A program made the translations under genes and the position numbers. The notes under the pieces were generated by a model. That model was given only the letters and a program-made list of their open reading frames with translations. It made no database searches and was not told the origin of the DNA. A stretch of 64,000 bases of DNA from Elgaria multicarinata webbii (taxonomy: Eukaryota > Chordata > Lepidosauria > Squamata > Anguidae): positions 93,542,226-93,606,225 of the forward strand of contig NC_086178.1 in NCBI RefSeq assembly GCF_023053635.1, given 5' to 3'. This document shows positions 34,140 to 45,500 of the stretch, piece by piece. Numbering within the stretch: position 1 is the first letter of the stretch; every line of letters begins with the position of its first letter.

Positions 34140-34803
34140 GCCCAAAATAGTTGCCCTTCCCTGGGTGAGAGTAAAACACCAAATGGCTAGTGCATGCGCT
34201 GGTAGCTTTGAGGCTTGATTTCTGCAATGTGCTGTACATAAAGCTACCTTTGTACCTAGTCCGGAAACTTCAACTAGTTCAAAATACGGCAGCCAGGTTG
34301 GTCACCGGTACACCAAGGGGTGACCATATTGCACCAACTTTAAAATCACTTCACTGGCTGCCAATTAGTTTCCGGGTGAAGTATAAAGTGTTGGTTATTA
34401 CCTTTAAAGACCTACATGGTTTGGGTCCAGGTTAACTGTGGGATCGCCTTTTCCTGTACAATCCACCCTGCACACTCATCCTCTGGGAAGAATTTACTCC
34501 AGTCAGCCAAAACTAGGCTGACAACTGTTACCCAGAGGACCTTTTCTTCTGCCGCCCCCAGACTGTGGAATGGCCTGCCGGAGGAGACTCGTCGTCTTAA
34601 TACTCTCTCTGAGTTTAAGACAGCCATAAAGACTAATCTCTTCTGGCAGGCCTACCCAGATGAATTTTAAACCTAAGAATTTTAAGATGTTGTGATTGTT
34701 ATTTTACTATTGTATCAGTTTAATATGCTCTTTTAACCAGTTTTATGTATTGTATTATAGTATTTAATGTTATTCCCTGCCTCGATCCAGAGGGAGAGGC
34801 GGG

Positions 34804-34864
<61 letters not shown>
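34140..34864 (+). mobile_element. L2-like LINE 3' fragment with (ATT)n tail
   Basis: Two adjoining frames (34190-34435 and 34416-34670) encode the end of a non-LTR reverse transcriptase: [37 protein letters not shown], then [20 protein letters not shown]. They are out of frame with each other. The tail is GAGAGGCGGGTAAG followed by 19 ATT units (34807-34864). Confidence 0.85.
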
Positions 34865-34866
<2 letters not shown>

Positions 34867-35347
34867 CACCCCATGCAGTTATTTTTAGTTGGTTTCTACT
34901 GACTGGATGCTTTTTGCCATCACCTCCCACAAAAAAAAAATCTTACCTGCCAAGACTGACTTCACAGACAGAAGTAACAGGCAATGTTTAAATAGGAAAC
35001 ATCTGACAAATAACCTTTTAACTTCAACCAAAGGCTTCCATGCCACTATAAGCACATTCATCCTTGAAATCCGTGCTATTGCACTTCCCTGCCTGCCAAA
35101 TTATTGCCCTTTTTTGAAGCAAAATTGTTGCCCAGAGCCTGCTTCCCTAAGCTACAAATATTAGCAACACATGGGCAGAGCCAACCTTGATGGAATCAGG
35201 GACTGGCTGCTCCCATTGGTAGGGTGTGGCACAGATAAACACCTGTGCAGGGGATAGAAGTCTTAATTCTAGGGACAGCTTCCATTAAATACTGATGGCC
35301 CTGTATGAAGAAATACGGGAAATGTTTTCTTAGTTGAAGAGTACCGA

Positions 35348-35374
35348 AATAAATAAATAAATAAATAAATAAAT
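35348..35374. repeat. (AAAT)n microsatellite
   Basis: Seven AAAT units. Confidence 0.9.
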
Positions 35375-36027
35375 AAGAAAGACACCTTTACTAAGTAGGT
35401 CCATGACTTTTCCTCCAAAGGATCATTCCAAAAAATTCAATGAACTTCCTTCTGGTGGAAGAACAGTCAGATGGTAATTCTGCTAATCTGACTTCTTGTG
35501 AAGTTGTATATTATAGTTTATCTGCTGAACTATGTACCTTGAGGAATGAACTGAATGACAAATCGTGCTCCATTGTTAGAGGAAAGTGTCTGAACTTTGC
35601 AACATGACTCAAGTGTGTGTTGAGCTGCCTGAATTAAACATTTAAGTACAGATTTACAATTCTTTGGGATCAACTTCATAGTATAAAGAACATTAACGGA
35701 AATGCAGTCGCTACAGCCCAATACACTTGCTTAATGTCGAATATTTAATCTCCAAGGTCAAAGTTCCTGTACCTGCATTTGTTCACTTCATCCCTCTTTA
35801 CACCATTGCCCCACCCCGTTCTTCTCCCCCTCAAACGGAAGACCTTAAAAACCCTGCCATTTTTCTTTCTTTCTTTTTTGCTTTTTGTGTAAAGCACTAT
35901 TTAAGGCGACGTTCAAATAAATGATTATAGAACTCGTAACTGGTCATTTTTTCACTGTTTATAGTAAGAATAAAAAAAAATCTATACATACATGATCAAA
36001 AGACAAAGCGCTCGTTATATGTATTTT

Positions 36028-36033
36028 TTTATT
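36028..36033 (-). terminator. SUPV3L1: Probable SUPV3L1 polyadenylation signal
   Basis: AATAAA on the minus strand, 14 nt after the stop codon. If used, the 3' UTR is only about 30-45 nt. No other AATAAA was seen close by on this strand. Confidence 0.6.
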
Positions 36034-36046
36034 TGGTGATGATATT

Positions 36047-36518
36047 TTACTTTTTCTTCCCTTTGACTTTGTTTGGGCCTGTGTCTTCAGCTGCCTTGCT
36101 GGCATCCCCTTTGCGATGAGATAGCCACTCATGCTCCAATTGTGTCAGCATGTCCTGGGTGAGGAGTCCCTGCTGGATTAGTCTAGCGGCCAGAGCACCC
36201 TGGACTCGGACCTGGGTGTCAGCAGGCCTAGAGCTCGCCGCTTTAGATCCCCTCGCTCTTCGCTGCCCTTGGGCCTTGACTTCACTTGGGCAAGGCTTTC
36301 CGGCATCCTGGGGGAGGTCTTCTGCATTGAGCATCCCATCGCTGATGCTGGCCCTCTGAAGAGGGAAATCGTCTGGCACAACGACAGTCCCGGAAGTGGC
36401 TTGGGAAGCTCTGATCAGTCTTGTAATGTTGAGCACCCCAATTTGTATGATGTCATCCAGTTCCTTCTGGATGTCCCTCACAAGGGTAGCATCTGGGAAC
36501 ATGTCCATAAACCGGTAG
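36047..36518 (-). CDS. SUPV3L1: SUPV3L1 exon 15, C terminus and stop
   Basis: A 472 bp coding exon encoding [20 protein letters not shown] to NITRLI, then a low-complexity Ser/Ala/Arg stretch, a conserved [20 protein letters not shown] helix and a Lys-rich end. Stop TAA at 36047-36049. Confidence 0.96.
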
Positions 36519-39500
36519 CTGTAAGAGAGCACACATGTATGGTAAAACCCCAAGCTAAGAATTCTGGAATTCTTGCCACAAACTCCTTCGGATCGCAATA
36601 GTCTTGGGAATGTCTTGATCAGTGTTTATATTACCACTTATATTATTCAGCCTCTGAAGTAAGATACAAATATTAGTATTTCCAGAGGGTCAGCCATGCC
36701 CCTCTCTGCGAATGGAAGGGTTCCTTCAGTTTGCTGAGAGAACTGGGACCCAGTTGAGGCTTCCTCCTGGAGGAAAAAGCAGGCAGGCCCCTGCACTACC
36801 ACCCATGCTGCTCTGAGAGCAAAGGGAAGTAAGCAGTGAGGAGGAAGGGGAGGAAATCACACCCTCTTCTTCCAGCATCAGCAGAATGCCACTCAGTGTA
36901 AGTCTAAATCCTACCTGATACATTTAAACCTAGACAACCTTTACTGTTTATCACGCCATTCTCCAAGAAGTTCAGGGCAGAAGCACACAGAGGGTTTTAC
37001 ACTCACAACCGTCATGTGTGGCAGGTTCGACTGAGCATGAATTTGAACCCAGACTTCCCTGATCCAAGTCCAGAAGTCCAACCACTCCACCCACCCACCA
37101 GACCTCTTATCTGTTCTCTGCTTCTAAGAGGTCTTGTCTGTGTTTGGCATCAACTAAATAGCTAGCAGTACTTAAAAGAACTGATTAATCATATAGATCG
37201 GGGTCGGAAACATGTGGCCCTCTAGATGTTTTGGCCTACAATTCCCATCAGTCCTAGCCAGCAAAGCCAATGGTGAGGGATGAGGGGATATGGAGGCCAA
37301 AACATCTGGAGGGCCACAAGTTGCCTGTTCAGACAACACGTTAAGGCATGGTTAGGCTGCTAACTCTTTTGCAGTAAATGGTTAGTGATCCTGTTTAAAC
37401 CGTGGTTATGTAGCCACCATTGTTCACATGACACACTAAGCCCGAATGTTTAGCTCAAAATGTTTAACCATGGTGGCTTAGCGTGTTGTCTGAACAGGGT
37501 CACAGACTGATCAGAGAGTGTATTATGAAACCTATGAACATGTATTTCTCTGAGCTGAGCCTCTGAAAACCCTGCACATCATGGGTGGGGACCCCCTAGC
37601 CTGTCGGCCTTATCTAACCGCAGCCTAACATTATCACTGTGTCACAATGTTGCACAGCTGCATAGCTATTGCACAAAGAGTGAGAAACACAACTGGAGCA
37701 AGAGGAAGGAAGAGGGTGGAAAGGGCTCCAAGGCGGCCTTGCTTGGGGGAGGAACACAGGCCAGTATCATATGGGCCAAAACGAGTGGGGGAGGAGGGCT
37801 GCTTTGGGGGGGTGGCAGAAACAGACAGAAGGGGAGTGGGGGGGGGAGAGAGAATAAAGGTTATTATTCCTGGTCTCGTCCATGTTTGGCTCCGGCCACC
37901 AGATAATTTTTCCCATGGAGTGGGAAAAAGATTTCCCAGTCCTGCTGTATCCAATTCCTGTACAGTCTGACTTAAAGCAAATTCAAGCATGCAGGTTCTG
38001 ACACGGTACCATTGTCTTGTGGGGACTAGACCTCCTCAAGATCCAGGGGGGCAGATCGCAGGTTTGAATATGCCTCCAAAACAAAATCTCCCTGAACCTG
38101 GAAAGCTAACCCATCAAGGAGGAGACTAAGTTAGAAGATGTCTCCCTGTCATGTGTTTCCCACATATAGGGAAATTTTGATACGTGTGTGTGTGAGACTT
38201 TCACACACGCAGTTGCCCACGGCTCTCTAAACTGGCACCGTCCCGCAGGAGGACTGCACTGTGTTGTGAGGTGCGGCCTGAATCCGCTCTTACTCTAAGC
38301 AGGTGATGCTTCATGCCCCAAAGCTGCCCACATTAAGAAGAGGAGGGAGAAGGAAGCAAGTGTCCGCTCCAATACCTCAGCCAGAGATAGAGATCGAGGA
38401 CGTCGTGGACGGCTTCAAGATGTACAAGCTCCTTTATGTTCCTGGGTGGGGTCAGGGGCCAATTAATATGCCTGCAGAGCCAGTCAAACGACAAAGGTTC
38501 GTTCCTGCTGAATTGCCGGGCAAACTGGAAAATGAAAAAAATGCATTCAGCAAGAACGGTTTCCACAAGAACAATGCCATCATTCCTCTCTCACGCTGCC
38601 AAATATCTTTCGCAACGGACTCCTTCTTTCTCCTGCCAAGCACAGGTAGTAGGTCAATTCCATTTTTAGTACAAACCAGGGGTGTGGAACCTCTTCCAGC
38701 CCAAGGGCCGATTTCCATTCTGGAGAAGCTTTTGGGGGCCGCATTCCAATGGTGGGCGGAGCTGAAGGCAAAAGGGGTGGGGCCAAAATACCAGCATGTT
38801 CTAGCTCAAAGCTCTTATCGCCAGTAACCACGCCTTTGAAGAGATGTGTCAACCTTTTAGAATGGGGAGGAAAACTGCACAAAGGTTGGGAACCCCACCA
38901 TACAATTGATGGAAAGGGGGTGGGACCAAGGGAAGAGGGTGTGGTCATCTGGGGACCCCTGGATGGTTAGATTTGGGCTCCGGGGCCTGAAGTTCTGCAC
39001 CCCTGGTGTAAACTTTTTACAATGCTTTGTTTCAGTACCGAAGCTCAAGCACTAACAAGCAAAAATATTTACATCTCTCTTCTACACTTGATCTTAACCA
39101 AAAGGCCAAGAATACTCTGGTTTCTCATCAGATCGTAGAAATCTAGATCTTTCCTTTAAGTATCAACAAAATATAATTTTCCCTGGTGCTTGAGGACAGA
39201 TATTGGGGAAAGAAAAGTGTAAGAACAACAGAAGCGTCTCTGTTTCTGTAGCAGTGAATTCACTTCAATTCTGCCTTCCCGTAAACTTTTCCCAACAATT
39301 ACTCTGGCTTTGTTTTCCTCAAAATGTTGCACATTCGTGGGACCAGCAACTGAATCAGACATTGACCTCATTAGCAGGATCTTATATGGGCCTCTCAGAA
39401 GAGTCTGCCTGGTTGGTTAATGGAGCTGGCCGTTGGCCAACTGTCAATTTCCAAGCCTTGCAGTCCCTTTAGCCTTGGCTCTGGTGCAAAGAGAAGGAGG

Positions 39501-42500
39501 GGGAAGGAGCGCAAAGTCATAGGGCCGCCCAGTAATTTCCTTCCCCATTAGTGCAAGGGTAATGTTAGATCTCACTGCCCACTGCTCTTTTTCTGATCAT
39601 TCACAGAAGCGTTTTATTACCATTTTTAAACATGCTGAGACTGGCAAGTGATTTTAGGTTACATTCTATTAACCTAGCAAATCTACGTTGACTGAAGTCA
39701 CAGCCTACAGTGAGCATAATGAAACTGGAGATGGCGCAAACACCTGATAGTGGACTAATATCTACAGTCCTAACGACATCAACAGACGTCTTCCCCACTA
39801 AAGCAATTCCCATGAGTTTCACACACTTGCTTAGGGCAACGAAAGACCATATCACCAAAGAGCACTGAATGCCTTTTTATACTGCACCACAAGGGATTAT
39901 CACTTAATAGGAATAAGGCACTGTAAAATCATATGGCACTCTCCCCTGCCTGCAAAATTGCAATCATTTTTCTGATCTAATTTTATCATAACACAATCTA
40001 CTCCCACAAAATGCATACAGATGCACCCACTCACGCACGGTATTGTGAAAGACATGCGAGTCCTTTACCTTCAAGAGAGAGGTGCACACGTACGGCTGCT
40101 TTTTGTTGATGGGTGCTGTGCAGAAGACGTACCTGGACCTCAAGTTAAGTTGAATATGCTGAATCATATCGGCTAGAAACTTGAAGTCTTCAACATTGCA
40201 GACAAAGTAGAGGCCATCGACTTGAGAGAGACTCACAAAAATATCCTGTTTTTTTGGGAGGAGGAGGAGGAGGAGAAGAAGAAGAAGAAGAAGAAGAAGA
40301 AGAAGACTTCTTTTTAACTGACAGGTGCAGAACCTCAAACTAGAGACCAAATCTGGATCCCAATCCAGCCCTCCAGTTTTCTCCGATGGCTGCACCTCCT
40401 TTCCCTTCCCAACTACCAAACCGTTGGCTAGTTCTTCCCATTTTAAAAAGCTTGAAATGCCTCTCCTAGGGCTTAGTTGCTAGCAATCAGACTATTAAGA
40501 TAAAAAAAAATATGCTGGTATTTTACGCCCCCACACACCACTTTTGTCTTTGGAACACACACACACACACACACCCCGAGAGCATCTCCAAAATGGAATT
40601 CATCTCTCAGGCTTAAAGAGCCTCAACACCGCAGCTTTAACTGGACAAAGCCTCTGCTGCATTCAAGGCCATGCGAGTATTACGGGCTCAAAACACGAAG
40701 TCAAATTTCTGTGCCAAGGAGGGACAAATTCTTATGTATGTTATACAAATCAAGCAAATATGAACGTGTCCACCTATTTTGTAGAACATACTGTTTTTAA
40801 TAGTTTATAGGGAAGAGCAAAGAGCTGTGCGTATCACCGGTCCTCCTACCTGCCCAGACTACATGAATCCCTGCTTGGCCCACCTACATTCAGGTTTACC
40901 CGTGCAGGCTAACAGGCTAAAAGCACCCTTCTAAAGAATAAAAGCCAAGAGTCTCAGAAGACTGAATTCTGCGCCCAGTACCAAATTATGCACTTGTGCA
41001 GGGCAATCACAGCATTGCAGAACAGAGTCCATGAACCAAAAGAGTCATTTACACCCAAGGAGCCCACAGGTGCAGGCAGCCCTTTTCCTGCCGCAGCTCC
41101 CAAGGCCAGTGAAGCAAGCCCTTCTTAAGGCTTTGGGTCTGTTCAGACAACACGCTAAGCCACGGTTAGGCCGCTAACCCTTTTGCAACAAATGGTTAGT
41201 GAGCGTGTTTAAACCGTGGTTATGCAGCCGCCATGGTTAAGAATGGTTCACATAACACGCTAAGCCATCATGTTTAGCTGAAAATGCTTAACTACCATGG
41301 CTTAGCGTGTCATCTGATCAGGGTCTTTAAAAACTGCAAAGCTCAGCAGCTGCAGAAGCAAAAGCCACAATGAAAGCCCTGCTTGTGCAGACCGCATGTG
41401 CCTAAAAGAGCTACTCAGGATGATAGCGAATGTGTCCTCACTGGAATAATACAGATGTTGTTGGACTGCAACCCTTATCAGCCCTTAGCCAGCAGAGCAA
41501 ATGGTGAGGGATGGTGCGAGTTGCAGTCCAACAATATCTGAAAGGCCATAAGTTGCCCACCCCTGGTTTAAACGGCTGTCCATAGATTGTAAGCCTATGC
41601 GGCAGGGTCTTGCTATTTACTGTGTTATCTGTACAGCACCATGCACATTGATGGTGCTATATAAATAAATAATAATAATAATAATAATAATAAAATGAAT
41701 TGGCTGATGCTTACAACTAGGTTTGAGAGAGTGGCATCAGGAAGATGATAGGCAAACATTTCAATCTGCTCAGCAATCGGATGCAAGCCAGCAGCCTGAA
41801 AAAAAAAAGCGGGGAAGGGAAGAGAAGAGAAGAATAATTTCAACAAGAATTAAATGCCTTAAAGTTTATTATATGCGACTATCAGAACGCATCATTCAAA
41901 TAAGCTGCAAAGCAAGGTGACCCAGTAAGCTCGAACATTAACATTTGTAGCACTAACCTAAGGATCCATCTAGTCCAGCACTAGTCAGACCAAGGATCCA
42001 TCTAGTCCAGCACTCTGTTCACACAGTGGCCAACCAGCTGTCAACTACGAACCCACAAGGATACAGTGCAACAGCACCCTCCTGCCCGTGTTCCCCAGCA
42101 ACTGGTGTATATAGGCTTACTGCCTCTGATACTGGAGGCAGCACATAGCCATCAGGACTGATAGCCATCAATAGCCTTCTCCGCCAGGAATTTATTCAAA
42201 TCGCTTTTAAAGCCATCCAAATTGGTGGCCATCACCACACCTTGTGGTAGTCAATTCTATGTTTAACTATGTGCTGAGTGAAGAAGTACTTCCTTTTATT
42301 AGTCCTGAATCTAACACCAGTCAGCTTCATGGGAAGACCCTGGGTTTTAGCGTTTTGAGAGGGGGAGAAAAATGTCTCCCTATCCACATTCTCCACACCA
42401 TGCATAATTTTGTACACCTCTATCATGTCTCTTCCTGCCCTCCTTTTTTCCAAGTTAAACAACCCCAGCTCTTGTAACTTTTCCTCATACGGGAGAACCC

Positions 42501-45500
42501 GAATGTAATTATTAAGCAACGGAAGACAAACAGCTACATAGGGAAAGGATTCCAGAAAACCAGCTTAAAGATATCTTCATTTACACACATGAGCAACTTA
42601 ATGTGAGATAAGCAGTAGCCATTTCTTTGTATGAGACAAACTTAATACGAGATAAGAAGTAGTAGCAATTTCCATGAGCAAATATTGCCTCATTTCCAAC
42701 ACGTTCTGTTCATGGAAGCGGCTACTGCATCTTCCACATTACTTTTTATTCTAGATCACACTGATTGCCTGAGCGGATATTTGCACAAATGAGCCAGTAG
42801 ATAAAGTATCTAAACTGGACTAAAGTCTATCCAACCTGCACATACCCAAGGTCATTTCAGGTGGGGCCGTAGCTCAATAGAGCGCAGGCTTTGCATGCAG
42901 AAGGTCCCAGATTCAATCTCTGGCAGCAAGTAATGGAAAAAACCTCTGCCTGAAACCCAGGTGACAGTGGAGGCTGAGGCTCCAGTGTCAGTGAGGCAGT
43001 GAATCCACTCCGGGTTTCAATCAGAACTCTAAAAGAGCTAGCCAAGGTCCGAAGCACCTTGGGTAGCTCCTTTAGAGTTCCGACTGAAACCCAGAGTGGA
43101 TCTACTGCCTCTACTGCCGGGAGAACCGCTGCCCATCAAAATAGGCCAGTCCAGGCTAGATTAATAGTCTGACCTAGCAGAAAGCAGTTTCCTCAGAGTT
43201 AAGGTGATCCCAATCAAGTTAAAGTGATCCAATGCTGCTCTACTACTAGTGAGCTGTAACATGTATCAACGAGATCAAAATATTTAAGACCCTACCACTA
43301 TGGAGTCCACCGGTTTACTCAAGATCTCCTTTAACAAAGGAAGGTCATCTCGATGCATGGTGGTGACTTCCCCTTCCTTAAACGCTGTGCTATATCTCCC
43401 AGCTCGGCCAGAAATTTGCAGAGCTTGGGAAGTCGTAATTGTATCCATTTCCTTTTCGCCCTTTTCATTGACCGTTGGCTTAATGAGGGAGTTAAAAATG
43501 ATTCTTTTTATGCTCCTAGAACAAAAGCATATGTAACGGATTAAACACTGCAGTCACACAAAAATGCTACAATTTTTTTTAGGCAACAACAGAATTCTGC
43601 AGATATGATGGGTGGTGTACAAAGCAGTCATAGGTGATGCAACATAAGCAGGAAAGCTTCCCAAACTTCTCTGTCATCAGGTTTGCTCCATACTAGAGGG
43701 TCGCTGGTGACCCAAAGGCCATTCTGGGCACTATGGAATCTTGAATATGCAGCCAAGGCTCACCCAATGGGGCAAACAGGGATCCAATGGCCGACCTTCA
43801 GCTGCCCCTCTTTCTAATTCCCCACAGGGGACAAACATTCCCACCCTCATACATCTAAAACTGGCCAGGTCCGATGTAAGGCAATTCCAAGTGGCTGCAT
43901 TAAGCCAGTCCCTCCTACCCTACTCCTGATGACATTCAATCTTTCACATACTTGGAAGGCAGGGGCATAGACTTCTCAATTTCCTGCGGAGGGGGAGCAT
44001 GGGGCTAAACCTGGACAAGGGGGCTCCTCTTATTTGTTCACATTTATGTAAGTATATATTTCCATTTATATTTCTGGAAACCATCCTTCATCAATGGATC
44101 CTAGAGTGTTTAAAGCCACATTAAAATAACAAGTACTCAACAAAAATATTACATTTTAATTATAATATTATGATACCCTCCAAGTTGAAGCCCGAGATAA
44201 AAATCAACAAACTCCTTTTATAGATTTAAATAAATTTATTATAACTAACCAGAGGGAGCACTGAAGGGTAGATAACTAAACAAAGCACCAATCAGAAGAA
44301 ATACATTCAGGATATGCACTTCTAGGGTTCTTCCACACTGAATGTATTTCTTCTGATTGGTGCAACTGAAGGGTAGGAAGTACAAGAGAGGAGTTGAATC
44401 TCAATCCCACACATACGGACAGCCTCATATGGGATAGTGGTCCCCATCAATTTGGATCTATAGAAAGCATGCTTGCCAACCTAGACGTATATGCACTGAT
44501 AGCAGTGCATCAATTCACGGGGCAAACATGGTTAGAAATCCTGTTCCAGTCAGCTTACATTAACTAGCTAAAAACTTGAGCACACACAAAGGGCCACAGG
44601 GGATACATATCATGGAGAAACTAATTTCAAAGAAGCTGAGAACTACCATCACATTTTCCTCATTGAAGTATAATCTTCAATTCATCCAGAATACTTACAA
44701 ATTGAGTCCCATTCCAATTGCATCCGTAGCAACCATGATTTTACACGGGTCATCAGGATCGTTGAATTTCTTTGCCTGGGTCAGTTTTGTTCCTGAAGCA
44801 ATCACGAGAATAGAGCATGTCCCAAAATAAGGTTACAATGGCATTTTGCACAGAATCGTCACAAATATAGCACCAAAAATGACTTAGGGCCAATTCAGAC
44901 ATGTTAGCGGCCTGCTGAGATTACCTTGGGAGCATGCTGCTTGAGCACACATGGAAGCACTGTTTATGTGAATTGGCGCCTCCATGAGGGACTGTGTATA
45001 TGTGGCCACATATATTTCTGATGACAGAGGAACCTTAAGCTTCCCCCACTGCTGAAGCTGCAGTGGCTACACATATACCACCCCACATGGATTTGCCAGT
45101 CCACACTTCCAAGATGAATCCAAATTACAAGGAAAAGAATTTAGACAAAACATCATAAGAAGAACTTCCTGACAGTATGAACTTCTTGACAATGGAACAG
45201 ACTCCCTAGGAAGGTAATACATTCTCCTTCTCTAGAGGTTTTGAAGCAGAGAATCGCAACCTCTCACGGAAGCTGTAAAGGCTGATGGCATTTGAGGTTC
45301 CTTCCAACTCTATGATACTGTGAAGGCCACCAACATGGATGAACCACTTCCAAGAGTGATTTCACCCCCACTTGCAGAGGCCCACTTATCGGGCACACAA
45401 GAGGGGCCTTTCTCCTGCATTGCTCCCAAACTCTGGAACGCACTCCGTGTGGAGTTGAGACTGCTCCTCACTCTCTCGGCTTCCAGTTCTGTGGCAAGAA

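Larger units (their letters stand above)
27255..36027. other. Intergenic region between HKDC1 and SUPV3L1
   Basis: About 8.8 kb with no supported exon on either strand. The HKDC1 promoter should lie in its first few hundred bases, but no CpG island or firm core motif was picked out. The rest is repeats (listed) and unclassified AT-rich DNA at 29900-31300, 31850-33450 and 34900-35900. Confidence 0.75.

Noticed and set aside
36150-36601. Plus-strand open frames opposite SUPV3L1 exon 15
   Set aside because: Antisense shadows of a well-supported GC-rich coding exon.
38303-38827. 174-residue plus-strand frame
   Set aside because: It is antisense to SUPV3L1 exon 14 and then runs into a hAT MITE.
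42867-42940. Possible functional tRNA-Ala gene
   Set aside because: The acceptor and D arms do not pair properly and a SINE tail follows; it is a SINE head.
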